Shown: in pieces, positions 23,831 to 38,099 of the stretch
How positions within the stretch are numbered: position 1 is the first letter of the stretch
How the letters are laid out: each line of letters opens with the position of its first letter
Assembly: GCA_027574665.1 (NCBI GenBank)
Contig: CM050666.1
Coordinates: 5,332,001-5,396,000 of the forward strand
DNA length: 64,000 nucleotides
DNA from: Rhynochetos jubatus
Taxonomy: Eukaryota > Chordata > Aves > Eurypygiformes > Rhynochetidae
Direction of reading: 5' to 3'
The notes under the pieces: generated by a model
What the model was told of the DNA's origin: nothing
Database searches by the model: none
Seen by the model: the letters and a program-made list of their open reading frames with translations, nothing else
Translations under genes and position numbers: made by a program

Positions 23831-25902
23831 TCCCCTGCGAGCCCAGCCGGAGCCACTTAGCCTCCACGCCGTGTACGGCTCATCTCACACCCTCAGAGGC
23901 TTGTGGTACCTGGATGGAGCAGCAGGGACTGGCCCCATGAGACACCCCCAGAGCCCAGACCTCCTGTTCCCCCCGCCCAGTGCCCTGGGCAGCACAGCAG
24001 CAGGGCTGAGTGCCCAGGGCGCTGCCTAGGGCAAACACACAGAAAAGTTGAGCACCTCATCCTCAGCCTTACGCCGCTCCTCCCTGCACTTCAGCTGAGC
24101 ATAGCCTGGGTTTCACCTCTAGCAGACTTCAGGAGTTTCTGCCTTGAGACACAGCAGCACCACTAAGCTATGAACATCCGAAAGCAGGAATCCAACGTGA
24201 AACTGAAGGTGAACTTGTTCTGGGGTGAAGAGACAAAAATATGAATGAATCCCTTCCTCCCCTCTTGCACTGCACTAAAAATGCCAAGTGGCTATTCTGT
24301 TTGGGTCCAAGTCCTTATTGGAATTGTTTTCTTATGCAGTAGCTCAGAGGTAGGAACATGTGGGCAGAAGAGACTTTTTCAGAATATTTCTGCTTATTCA
24401 CACTTGCTGTAAACACTTCCTCCAGGAGATTCTAGAAAGTAGGACACAGAAGGTGTTTGCATCCAGCCACTGCATCACTAGCTAGAACCCGAGCTAAACA
24501 TGACTGAAAGCTTTGCAAATATCTACATAAGAAAAACCCAGTTAAAATTATTTGATCTTTAAAGAGCCATTCTGGGTTCTCAAGTTTGCACACCTTATAA
24601 TGAAAGCCTTTAAATTCCTTGGGTTTTTTTTAAGTAGGATTGCTTTTTCTAAATGCACTTTAGTAGACAACAGCTCAAGAGGGAGGTCTCTTCTACACCA
24701 AAGTAGTTTTGCCAGCTGTATTAGGTGCTCTGATTGCCCATGAAATCAGAGGGGCCCCTTACAAAAGAGCCTAGAGCGTAATCAACATTTTGTTTAGAAT
24801 GGCATCTAGCAAAACCCAGTTTATTCTGAGCACAGATACAGGATCAGCAAGACTCTCCTGCTGGCTCCTGGTGGATGCCGCAGTGCAATACAGAGCTGGT
24901 TTATGCTTGGCAGTACCACCCACAGGGGTGGGAAATGCCACCATAAGTGGGAACAAGCAGCTGGCTAGAGGTGAGAGTACAACAGGTAACAACTGAGAGA
25001 TAAGGACATAAATCAAGTGTCCTGCGTGACAGAGTGACTGGGGTAAAAGGTTGCTCTTAAGTAGACCAAGAGAGCATTTCATTTGGAGGAGAAACAGGTT
25101 GGCCTAACAATTTCATTAGGTATCCTCCTACAGAAGCTCAGTTCAGAGATTTGCACCAGATTTCCTTCATGGACAGGATCCCCATCGGTGTCTGAGGGGA
25201 AGGACTGCCAAGTTCGGAAGTGTTGGCAACACTTCCATTAACTGTTCTCACCATCTCCTAACTGTTCTTCCCTGGAAGGTTCTAATGTTGAAGCATGTAA
25301 AGAAGATTTTTAAAAGGCAGAAGTACTTGGATGGTTTCAGCTGGATTATGTTTCTCTCGGGGTTAGTGCAGTCATGCAGATGTGTAATAAATTTGGAGCT
25401 ATCACAGAACAGTTGCAAGATCAGGGTACATATGGGTACCTAAGGCATCCAGCTCACTTGAATTTAGCCTTTAAATACCATTTACTGGTTTGACTGCACA
25501 GTTCATTTGGCCTAAAAAAAAAACCCCACACACTACTGTGTTTTGTCTTCATTGCTTCTTCCTTCCCTTTGCCTCTCAGTCTTTCTCCCCTCCTAGATAC
25601 ATCTCAAAAACCAGTAAAAGCTGAAGTTATCGCCAGCCTCAGGCTGGCAGTTGTCTCTGCAGTTTTGTTCCTTAAGCTAATGCGAGACCATGTTATCCCC
25701 AGTTCCTTTGGGCTTAGGTTGGCCTCCACTTTCAGTACAACAAGCAGGGAAAATTTAGCTTTGCAATTCCCGTGTTCTTTACATCCTTGGAGGTCTGTTT
25801 CTGAATCCACTTCCAGACTTGGCACAGTTTTGTAGTTACAAGGGTGCTCTTAGAAAGCTATTTCATTTGGCAACTATTTAGCATAAGTTGGTCATGTTTA
25901 TT

Positions 25903-26778
25903 TTATTGAGTGCACCCTCAGCAAGTTTACCAAGAACACCAAGCTGTGTGGTCCTGTCAACATGCTGGAGGGAAAAGATGCCATCCAGAGGGACACTGAC
26001 AGGCTGGAGAGGTGGCCCACTGCCAACCTCATGGAGTTCAACAAGGCCAAGTGCAAGGTCCTGCACCTGGGTCGGGGCAATCCCAAGCACAAGTACAGGC
26101 TGGGCAGAGAATGGAACGAGAGCAGCCCTGAGGAGAAGGACTCAGGGGTATTGGTTGACGAGAAGCTCAACACAAGCCAGCCATGTACGCTGGCAGCCTA
26201 GAAAGCCAATCGTATCCTGGGCTGTATCAAGAGAAGCGTGGCCAGCAGGTCGAGGGAGGGGATTCTCACCCTCTGCTCTGCTCTCCTGAGACCCCACCTG
26301 GAGTTTTGTGTCCAACTGTGGGGTCCCCAACATCAGAAGGATACAGACCTGTTGGTGCAAGTCCAGAGGAGGCCACAGAGATACTCCAAGGACTGAGAGA
26401 GTTGGGGTTGCTCTGCCCAGGGAAGGCTCTGGGGAGACCTTATAGCACTTTCCAGTACCTGGAAGGGCTACAAGAAAGCTGAGGAGGGACTTTTTGCAAG
26501 AGCATGTAGTGACAAAACAAGGGGTAAGGGCTTTACATTGAAAGAGTGTAAATTCAGATTAGGTAAGAAGGAAGAAATTCTTCCCGGAGAGGGTGGGGGG
26601 CACTGGAAGAGGTTGCCCAGAGAAGCTGTGGCTGCCCCATCCCTGGAAGTGTTCAAGGCCAGGCTGGATGAGGCTTGGAGCAACCTGGGCTAGTGGAGGG
26701 TGTCCCTACCCATAGCAGGCAGGTTGGAACTGGATGGTCTTTAATGTCCCTTCCAACCTAAACCATTCTATGATCCTA
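25903..26778 (+). mobile_element. CR1 LINE, 5'-truncated, forward orientation, with decayed ORF2 C-terminus
   Basis: About 880 bases of the CR1 3' region are preserved. The frame containing 25962-26201 encodes the end of the ORF2 protein (ANLMEFNKAKCKVLHLGRG, then SSPEEKDSGVLVDEKLN), the region after the reverse transcriptase core, and is broken by TAG at 26199. The match continues in another frame (PTVGSPTSEGYRPVG is a shifted reading of this part), showing further indels. The 3' end carries GGTTGGAACTGGATGGTCTT and finishes near CATTCTATGATCCT, the CR1 tail. It is a dead copy lying in the same direction as BICDL1. Confidence 0.92.
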
Positions 26779-29580
26779 AGATTTGTTGAACACAGCACTG
26801 TTGAACTTCCCACTGGGAAGGGTCTGTACTTACAGATCCATAGTCCCATTAGCTTTTGCAGGTGAAGTGTTTCAGGACCAAGTAAACACAAGTTTTAACA
26901 GAAGGAGACCTTTCAGAGAAGTATTTCAGGAGTTCTTCTTTGCTTCTTTACTTGGTTAGCAAGTGGTTTCGCATAGATTTCATTGCAACACCAGAAAGCT
27001 GAGAAGCTAGGCAGTTGTCAGCGTGAGACAGTGAACAAGACTAGTAAAGGAAGAATCTCCTCTCTACTTAGGCAGACTGCGAAGAGTTTGAGCTTTTCTC
27101 TTGATCTTACAGAATGGGGATGAATTGGGGTTTTTTGTTTATTTTTTTAAAGTATGGGTTAGGGATTCAGTGAGCTGTGTCCCATACAGAACGTGTACCA
27201 CCCCAGTAAAAATCTAGTAGTGCAGACATTACTCCTTTATAGAGTTAAAGCTTTACATCCATACCCCTCACATAAAGGGCAATGCATATAAGTTGCAGGA
27301 TAAGGATTAGACTACTCACAAAGAATGTTCTAGCTGTAAGGCTAGCAGAGTAGGAGGATGGGTGGCCCAGGGCTGCTACAGGGTCTCCAAACGAAGCTTT
27401 CAGGAAGAGGCCTAGTAGTCACCAGTCAGGCAGGGCTGGCCAACTTTTGCCTTGGCATGAGAAGAACTAGGCAAAGTTAAGTCTGAAAGAGGCCTTCTGA
27501 GGTTTCTCTATCTTATGCAGGCAAGGCTTTCAGTAGCATCAGGTCAAGTCTTCCTGCTATTTATGAATATTGAAGGAAAGAGGCAGAGAAGCCTGAAGGA
27601 ATACTCACAAGAAATAAGTGATCTCTAAGGCTTTAGAACAGACTTGCATTTTCACTCTACATGGGCATAAAGCAACTGAGGGGTAAAACCAGGTTTAAAT
27701 AGGAGACTGTTCAGAATTAGATTCCAACCTTTGCTTGAACATGAGCTCCTAGACTCACGGGCTGGGGGAAGTCACACTTTCCAGCAGATTTATGTTTAGG
27801 TGTAGCCAAATGGGAAAGCCATGAAAGGACCATGTCCTTTCAAAAGAGATTTTAGAATTTAGCGGTGTGATATTTGTCCAAATAACATCTATTGATCGGC
27901 TATAAAGTTGCACAGGGATTTGTTAACTCATATTATTTCTGTGGGTTTTGCCTCTAATCCAGAAAGATTTATTTCCCTCGGCTTTACTGGATGTTGCATT
28001 TCATTTTGTGCACAAATTCTTCCTAAATGTTGTGCTTCTTACTCTTTATTTCCATCTTCACACAAGGGACCAGACACCTTAGCAAAGACTAAGAAACATG
28101 CAAAGCTTTAAGAGCTCGAGGCAAATGCTTATGAAATCAGTGATTTCATTAATACTCCTACCCTCTTCCTGGGGCATTTCTGTGCCTGAAGCACTGGTCC
28201 CATGGGCACAGGCCCTTACCCTGCAGAGAGGCAGACAAGGAGGTGTTTCCCAGTCTCTGACTGCTTTCTCAACTTCTGCTGCAAGAAACCACTACCCCCA
28301 GATCTGCTGAGCTACCCCATATTTAGTGTCTTGCCCCAAGGCAAGACAGCCCCAAAAAGCCACTCTTCAACCTGCTCAGTCTCATCTGGCTTACTTCCAT
28401 GGCGTGAAGGAATGAGCTCAGCCCAGAGGGAGAGGTGGAGAAGGATAATACACACTTGGGAATAGCCTGTTGTTTTTTTCCTGCCAGATGCAATTGCAGA
28501 TCCCTGGTGCTTTGAAAGCTAAGGGAACACAGGCACCCTGCCTTCACATGGAGCCCATGCTGGACACAGACCCCAAACCAAGCAAATAGAGAATGGTGAC
28601 ATTAAAGAGCAGGGCTGGAGGCAGGCAGAAACATTCCTCACAAGCAATTTTCATGACTGGCTTGAATACACAAGCCAAGCACCATTTTACTTTGAATCCC
28701 TTGAAGGAGAGGCAGGTGCCACTGCAAAAAACCCCTACTGAGATTGTAGCCACCAATTTGTACAATCTAAAACAACTCCTCAAAACCCACCTACAGAGGA
28801 TTAACAGTTGAATTACTTCATTTAAAGAGGCCTCCTCCATTCCAGGCATTATATAGCCCAGCAGCTCAGAGCTGCTTACCAAGATTAACTCCGGCACCAC
28901 GAGACACAGCCCATCAGCTGCAGGCTGGCTCTCAGCAGCTCCTTCCTTTCAAAGGAGACATTTGCATCAGGCTTTGAAAACTTGGGAAATTCCTTCTGTC
29001 TTCCCATCCTTCATAATTCTCCAACAAGAGACAGTACCACAGACTTAGAAGTCAAGGTGGGGAAGAGGGAAGGAGACAGGCTGCCTTTCTCCTTTGATTA
29101 CAGGTCACTGCCTCGCCTCAACACAGGAAGGGAGGGTTTGCCCAGTGTGGGACAGTTCCAGACCACACAGCTTTAGTGCTCCTGGTCCCAGCTATGAGAC
29201 TCCATCGATCTCTGCCCCTTCTCACAGCCAGGGAACACACTACCAACAGAATATTTTGCTATGTGAAACTGAGGATGGAGAAGCCTTTTCAAGCATGAAC
29301 TTCTTCAAATGAAGATATTAGCTCTCCAGCTTCTTTTAATCTCCCTAAGCAGAGCTGTAAGCCACCCCAGGTCAGAGAAAATGGCCTAATCTGACCAAAA
29401 TGCCTGTTCATCCCCACATACCAAGTAGCCCGTGATGTTAACCTTTCCCACAGCTCAGGGGATGAGACATAAGCACCAAGAGCCAGCTGGCCGTGGTGCA
29501 GCTGGGCTCACCCTGGGGACAGAGAAGTAGGAAACATCTGGTTGTGCTGGAAAACCATTGCCAAAGCACACGTCTATGCC

Positions 29581-29608
29581 TATATATACACACACATATA
29601 CCCCCCCT
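29581..29608. repeat. TA/CA microsatellite with C run
   Basis: A short TATATATA-CACACACA-TATA stretch is followed by seven C. It lies in intron 2 and is likely polymorphic. Confidence 0.8.
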
Positions 29609-32600
29609 CCACTCCTCCCTCCCTCACATCACTTGGCATACGAGACATTTGCATGAGGCACCTGCTAGTATTTCAAGCACGCGAAGAGCAGTTTTCATTC
29701 AGCCTGTGTCAGCACCACAGACTGAAATGGCTTGTTTATATTTACAGTGTCTGCTGATGCTGCAGCACGCAGACAGATGGGCAGCCATCTCTCAACACCG
29801 CAAAAGCCTTGTCCGCCCCTTTGTGCGACAGTGGATGAGGCCACTGCAGGATAAGTTGGGAACCTCAAGGCTAGGTTGCTGCTGGTTTAATATCACAGGG
29901 AAATGCTTTGCTTGTGTAACGAAAGTCTCCCATATTCACCCCAGAAGAGACAGCACTTCAAAGGCACTCACATAATCACTTTTTGGTGCATTCCACCAGC
30001 ATCGTTAGGCAAATGTCCATAAATACCCTTCTCACATATCTTGTCTCACCGAGATTATCCTTGTCTCCTTGGCAACTGTCAGATGATGTATAATGCTGGC
30101 AGGGATTAGCCCCAATGAGCCTTATAACCCTCGTGTAAATTCCTGCCCTTTGAAGGGACCTGACCGAACACTCTTCTTTCCTGGAAATGTTAAAATATTG
30201 CCATAAACAACATTAAATCCAAGAACCTTTCAGTAAGCCTGCGTGAGGATGAAAACTAATATGGAACTTTAAGTGGTAGTATTTGTCTTGTCCTCCAAAC
30301 AAGTAAGATTGAGACATGTGGATATACTTGGCATTTCACAGCTTGACAAGTAAAGCTGTATTTTGAATCAGTACTTGAGGAGGCTTGTGCTGAAAACTTG
30401 GGCTCTAATATCTTTATCTCCTTTGTCCCTTGGTGCCAGTGGGGATCACACTGGGAAATTCCAAATCCCTACAAGAGCTTAACAAACTTATGCTGTGCTT
30501 TAACCTATTAATTTCTGAAAACTAGCCGGGATTCAGGTCAACACTTGAAATCCGTGTGCACGCTGTAACACCAGTTGTACTGAGACTTTACGCCTCTGAG
30601 AGGGCAGCTATGGGTTGCACCCTCATACGCCATCCCTTCCCCGCTGCTCAAGTAGACATGACCAAAGCATCAAGTCAAGGACTTACAGCCCCAACACCAC
30701 AAGCTTTCTGCAAGCAAAGCATTTCTCTGCTCCATACCTTGTTTGTGCCTGGTGATGAAGAAGTTATTTGTCCCTTGATACTCCATTTGGCCTGCCTGGG
30801 CATCTAGAGCCGACTTTTGCCACGTTTGGCAGATGAGACCTGTCCCCATGTAGGAAAAGCCAGTGGAGGGAGCTGAGCAGCACTGCATTATACATAAGTG
30901 TTAAGGGTTGGAGTATCTAAGTGATAACAAACATCCTGTGGCAAACCTCTCCGGCACAGTGTTGTGTCTATATATGAATTCAACAATGTGCCGTGGCTGA
31001 TGTCTATTAGACTAATCAGCTAAGGCAAGCTGAGGGAGAGGAGGGGAAAAAAGGTCTCCAGGGTTGCTCCAGGAGGTAGGTGACAAAACAGCCAAGCCAA
31101 GGGGTGATAGGCAAGCCAGTGTAGGCAGCGTAGCCACAGGCAGAAGAAAATCCAAGTCTTGGCACAAGCCGGTTAGCAATGATGCCACATGATTCCTTCG
31201 CATGCTTCTGCAGACCCGTGTGCTCCCCAGCCATCTGCCAGCTCCAGCACACACCTCATCGCGTGCAAGACAGGAGGGGAAAAGGGGTCAGTGGCTCAAG
31301 GCAGGTGATCTTTAGCACAGATGGGATAAAAGTCTTCCTAACTAACTCACATGCCTATGTGCTGGCATAAGGTTTAAGCAACACAATTTCAGACACTCCA
31401 GCATACAGCACTTGGTAGATTTAGTATTGCTACTACAGGCTTGTGCACATAACGAAATTCAGCTACAGCAGCAGGAGGAATAAAAACCGCTGGGAGCTGA
31501 ATACCATCATCTCCTCTGTCACTGATCACATTATTCTTGCTTTCACGCGGCAAGAGGAAGAGAAAGTTAATCATTTATATGCAGCAATGGTAGGGAAGAT
31601 CCCAGTTTAAAATCCTACTGTAGTAGCATAAGAACTGGAGCAGTAGATCAGCCCGTGCTAAAGCGCAGGATAATCCTGACACGTGTGCGAGGTAGCCCTC
31701 TCTGCTGAAGACCAAGTAATAAAAAACATAACTGGAAAGCAATGGAAGTTGCCACAGTTGAAGTATGAGCACACTCGAACAGAGCTTTCAAAATGAAGTG
31801 GGCTCCAACAACCCAGTAACTTCTCAGGGAGACTTTGAAGCTGAAGAACAGCCGCTGCCACACCACTTTTGTTGTTTTACTTGGTGTAATTTAGCTCGTC
31901 TCCTGTCACCTAGTCAGAGCCAGAAAGCACATACACGGGGTACATGACACTGTGCTGACATATGATTAAAAGCAGCAGAGCCAAAACCAACAGCATTTTC
32001 CCCACCCTCTCCCCTTTCTCCCGAACGACACCTCTTTACACATTCTGCCCCTCCAAGACAAATCACTAAGGGTGAAAGGTGGAATTTTGGTGAAGGAGGG
32101 AAGCATGCTCCCGTTTCTCTGGTCAGGACATCTTTATCAAGGATGCTACTTCTTTCCAGACAAAGCCTCAGCCATCAAACCTTCAGCCACCGGGGAAAAA
32201 ACATCTCAGCATCAAACACACAGGACAGGCTGCCAATTCCCACCCCACCTGTCAGTCCAATGTTTCCCAATCTAAGATCTTGTGCAGTGCTTCCAGGTCT
32301 CCCCAGCACTGGTTTACAGGCAGCCTCATGGCTTTGTTGCACAGAACCTGGGCCTGCAGATCACACCCAGTCCCTATGTCTGTCTGGTACCAGCTCCCTG
32401 CTGCATGCCCCAGCCCAGGCTCACCACAAGCTTGCTGTGTCTGCATGGGGTCAGTAGCCAGAAAGCAACAGCCTCAGTGCCAAGGAAACACAGCTTGAAT
32501 GATTCTTATCCCTCTAAGCAGCATCTCAGGACTGCAGGGGAAAGGGCTTTCAATTCACTGCCACCTGGCCTACCCTGGCAAAACCTTGGCTATCAGTGCA

Positions 32601-35600
32601 AGTCTAAGTCCAGCATGTGCGTGCCAAATCTACTGCCCACGGCCAAAATTTACTTTCCCCATACAGGACCAGTCATGCTTTACCTTAAGTGGTATGCACA
32701 GATACACCAAAGCCTGAAACTCAGAGGGGCTCTTTCCAGTCCCTGATGATGATTCCCCTGCATGTGTATGATTTGGCAGAGCATAGTATATTTTATACAC
32801 CATCCTACAGTATGTGCTGCACCCACCTTGTTTTTCAGCTGAGTTTGCTCTCCACATCTACTTGCTTTATTTTTTATTTCCAAGCACAGCTTTTTGCAGG
32901 ACTTAAAGTACCAAACTGCCAGTGAGTTTGCCAAAAGCTGTTATTTAAATAACTTCATGCAAGAACTTTTTAAAAAGCTAGATTGTAGGAGGACTGGGCT
33001 CCAAGGAGAGATCCACATTCTTGTTTCTGGACCCTCCCATCATCCAGAGACTCCAGCCACAGCAACACCCATGCAGAGTATTCAGTGGAGCACCCCACCT
33101 GCCAGGCTGACGCATCCATAAGAGGATCTGGCCACTTACAGAAGTAATCAACAGCTTCCCAAAAGCTGGGTTACAGGTGTTGCTTGGAAAAAATATCCTC
33201 ACATTTGAATACACCTGCTGTGGCTTAACTTAGCAGCTCTGGCTTATGCTAGAAGCTGGTATTACATATTTGCCACTACATACTGCTGTCGGGGTGCAGA
33301 CCCCTCAAAGCCAAGCCCCTGCCCTGAGGACCTACGACTTAAAGACCTAATCCCCTTAGTGCTTACATCTGTGGCAGCGCACAGAAAGGTAAACAAGTCC
33401 TGTGTTCAAGCATCTGCTGCACTGAGTCATAAGCTGAACCTTAGTGGAAACAGAGCAAAGCTGGGCTGAGAGGAGACGAGTGTTCATGTACTTACTACAT
33501 ATGGTAATGTACAAAGTACAGATCTGTATGCAACTTCGGCAGATCAGAGTGCTCAGATGTTATTACTAACGCACTGCAATTACTTTTGTCAGCAATCACC
33601 AAAAGCAAGGTCTGCCTTGTGCTTGAAGTCTGCTCCAAAGACCTCATGCTCTAAACAGATCTTTTCATGCTGTCAACAAGGGAGAACAATTCAGGAATAG
33701 CTGGAGGCTGATGAAGTACAGGAAGAAGTATTGGAAATTAAATGGTATCTCTAGAAGGTTTTTGCAGGTATCCAGCACAGTTTTGTGGTGTTCAGAATGA
33801 CAGATCAAATACTAGCTGACCAAGAAATACTTAAGTAAAATGTTACCCAACAGCTCCAGACAATCCTGCAATAAAGTAGATTTGGACATTTTTATTTAAG
33901 CGTTGTCATTATGACATGCTGCCACGTGGGTTGTTTTGGGTTTTTTCCCCAAAAACTTTGTGATGGACTTGCTCATTTTTATGGCACTTGCCTTTCACTT
34001 GTGACCCTACTGCACCTATCGGCGATGGAAACATTAAGCGAAGAGAAAGCTCTAATGGAATAGTTTGCAGCTATATCGCCCATCCTGGCCAATATTCCCT
34101 ACAGGGTTTGGGTTTCCTTATTTTGCTACAGAGAGCAGCCACAGGTTCTGATGCCTTGGCCATGAGAAATAAGCTGCCTGCACACAACATCTATCTTGCT
34201 TTAGTCAAGCCAAACTCAAAAAAAAGAGACTACTTAGCTCTTCCTCCTCTGGATTTTGAAATAAATTCATTACGCTTTGAAAGAAATGAGCAAACACATC
34301 AGCCCTGTTTTTAAGAAATGGCCCGATGGAAGTTACTGGGAATCAGAGTTGGCAGGGATATAAAAGCTAATAAAACATCTCCCAGGTCAATCTACCACAA
34401 AGTTTAAATCGACATCTATGTTTCAGAAAATGTTTTCTCTCTTCCTGCCAGAAGGCTTCCTGAGAGAGATTAATATATTTTAATCCAGCTACTTGAATTT
34501 CACCCTATCTTTCTCAGCACCCAGCCGTTTCACGTGTACGGTAATGAACACCAGTATTTCCATGCACTCGCACATGGTTTTAAGTGCAAGTTTGAGCACC
34601 AGGTCTACATACACTGGAAAGCTTTTGGTTTGTATATTACTACCAAATCCTAGAAGACTATATTCTGAGCCTAACAGGGTGTAGAGATGAAGATTAAGAG
34701 CCGGCAGAGCTTCTAGCTTGCCATCACATATTAGAAGTCCCCAACAGAATTCAGTTAATTTTCTTTGAAATAAAGGAGATAGAGTGCTTAAAGCCAGAGT
34801 AAGAGACTACAAGCAGCTTAATTATCACGTCTTGCTTCCAGGCACAGACACCTCCAGGTTTAAAGTCTTAGACTAAAACAATTTAATAAAAAAAATAAAT
34901 TCAAGGAGGGAGATTGGCTGTCTTGACTTGTGGCTACCAGGGGAAGACAAAGCCTCTCGGAGCAGGAGGGTATGCTACCCTTCTCTTTGCCTCCACCGTC
35001 ATAAGCTTCTGCTTCTTTTTTCCAAGGGTTTTAATGACCATGTTAAGTCGTTACATTTCCAGTTCAGCTATTTCCAAACTAGTCAGGTGTTTTGCATTTC
35101 ATTAGGCTATCTGACCCGCACTTAGGGCTCAGCAGAAATTTACTGGAAGAAATATTTTTCATATTTTAGCTCAAGTAGAAAAGTCAGACTGAGCTCAAAA
35201 AAATCTGCATTAAACACCCATATCAAAGGTAACTCGACCAAAATGCCGTATTCAAGATAAAATATGCCTTTTGTCAAGAGGAAAAGAGTAACATTGAAAT
35301 TAAGCATTAGAATGCATTAGAAATTATCTAGAGAGCAGACAGATGAACTTACTGATGAAAAACAGGGACCATCCAGCTTCCAAACTGTACCGGCTCCCTC
35401 TGCTAGGCCAGGGCAAAACTTCTGAAACTGCAGTCTCACACGCAGGCCTGGGGCAATGTCAGACTTTAACCTGAAGGTCCCAGACTCCCTTGCAACACTG
35501 GACCCCAGCTGTGCTCCACTGAAATTGGTGTGGTGGTTCCTCTCAGCTCCACTACAGTGTCACTGGACTTGATTATTTAAGCCATAAACCTTTCTACTTC

Positions 35601-38099
35601 CATTTACAAACAGGTGGCTAAAGGGCAGAGGAACAAATGCTTCATTCCAGGACATACACAGCACCTGCAGAGAACTGAAGAGCCTGCTGGTGTTGCACTT
35701 TATTACCCTAGTCCTTTGCAACACCAGGAGCCAAGTTGCTGCCAACAAGCCCTGTATTCAGCTCTCCATCCAGAGCCCTACAACAAACACCAGCCCTGGG
35801 AGCCACTGTGCAGGGCTGCCTCATCTCCCACGTTTCTTCTACAAGCGGAATTTGCACACAGAGAGCAAGAGCCACTTCGTGCACTACTTAGCATTGCGTG
35901 TCCTCCAGGCACATTTTGTCCTCCGAGTTATCTCCAGTGCTAATTTATTGCAGCATTCAAAGCAGCAGGCCTCCGGCAGTCCCTCCCACAGGAAGCAGGC
36001 TGACTCATTTTTCCACACACTATATTCTCCTCTCCACAAGAGCCAAATGCTTAGGTCAAGAATACACCACAAAAAAAAGGGAGACTCATATTTAAGCACC
36101 TCCTAAAACATGTGTACAACCCACATCCACTTGTGAAACTACTTCTTTTGTTCAAACAAGGAACCTAGGGACATTGCACCCAGCTCCAGTTGCCCCCGTA
36201 CGGCACACAACTGTCTTTGCTTCTGCTCTGAACAGCAGTTCCTAATCCTGTAAGATGATTTAGCCTACGCTAATGGTTTTTGGCCTCAGCTGAACAGTTA
36301 TCTGAGTTAGCACTTACTGAAAAACAAGATGAAGACCACCATTTTGCATTCATTCCGCTGAGCTCTTTGCCAAAGCATTCAGATGTTTGCCTTGCAAACT
36401 GGTTCATATAAATCAGCTAGCCTTATAGGAAGAAAAAGAGAAAGAACAACTCCATTGCCAGGAAAACCTTGACTACCCTTTCATGCTTTGTGTAGAGATG
36501 CAGCCAAAGTTCACTATCCCTGTTAAAAGGACACTTGGAAAGAAAAAAACAGCAGTACTTTAATGTGTTGGAGTGTTAACAGCAGTTATCTCCAGCAGCA
36601 CTTGCAGCTCTCCAGCCATGAGAAACATGGGAAGCAACCAAAGCCAGCCAGTGCAAGCACTTCACCCTCCAAAACAGGCAATCCAGCTTCAGGTTTTGTG
36701 AAGATTTCCACCAAGGAACTAGACATCTCCACTCTAACAACACACCTCCTCATCAACAGGCAGGTACAAGCCCAGCCCCACACAAAAAGACCCAGCTCCT
36801 CCCTGCTCTCTCTTATAGCCAGTTCCCCACTGGCCCCTGCCTCTCAGGTGTGGGGCATCGGGGCTGATGCAGCATTAACTCCTTGCTATCCACAACAGCC
36901 CACCGCGTGACTGGGGTGCGCTGAGAGGAAACTACTCACATCTTGGTTTGGTTTTATTTTAAAACTCCAGTAAATAGGAGTGAGGTCAAAGGACACACTG
37001 AGCATTTCCTACTTGTCCTACAGAAGGGAAAGGGGAACAGATCTGTAGCAAAGAATTCTCACTTTCATGCAAGCAATAAAGTACCAAAATAGCATGACCG
37101 TGGAAGTAGTGCAGATCTTGGCATAAGATGCCAGTGCTGGCCTCTGTCTCACAGAGTCCTCGCAGAGTAGGTTTAATGCTACAGCCATGAGGCTTTTCTC
37201 ATCTCATGTGTCCTGAGCCTGATGCTTATAAAAGAGCAATTCCAGTGCCTCTTCTCCATTACACAGACTCCTTGCTTTGGCAATTAAGGATCCTCATCCT
37301 TTAGATCTTTGATTCCCTTTTTTCTTGACAGGTCCACTTTGTGCTTAAAAAAATGCTCATTTGTTTTCTCTTTTGCCTACCTTTTGCTTCTGTCTAAGCA
37401 GATATGGATTTATTGGATCCTCTGAATGAGAAGGGAGAAGGAATAACCAGGAGGAGACCTGCAGGGGTATAAAGACCATTGCAGGTAGCAGAGCGTGAAG
37501 GTGTGTGGTGCATAAGCACCAAATCCCAGATATGAAGTAATTTGCCTGAATTGCACTGGAAAAGATGATGGTCTCGCAGATCTTACCTGATCAAAGCAGC
37601 AGTCAGCTGGGGGCAGAACCAAGAAGAGCACTAGGGAGTGGGCTGATGGGTCCTGTGGCAGGCTGCAGAGATGGTTCCTGTTGAGAAAGAAACCTGCATT
37701 AGGAAGTAAATCTTCCCTGCAAAAGCTGAGCAGAAATACTCCGGTTACTGGTATTTAACCCACCTGCCTGTCCGCTTATAGCTACTGGATATATAATTGG
37801 TATAGATTACATACTGATACCTAGCACTTCTACAGTCTTAAAAATCCATTTCTCTAAAAATCCCCCATGGGATCAATGCTAATGGCCTTTGCTGGATGTT
37901 TACAACCAAAATGTTTTGGAAGTGTTGCAGGTTTCCTGAATACTCATTTTTCTGTACAATTTCTCCCAGCAGTGACAGCTCTCACGCCAGGACAAAGCTG
38001 CTACGTGCTTTGTGTAGCTAGATTTCCCCACACCTGGGCAGTAGCCGAGCAACGGACGAGGAAAGAGAGGAGGATTTAGCCCCACCACATCATGTGCCA

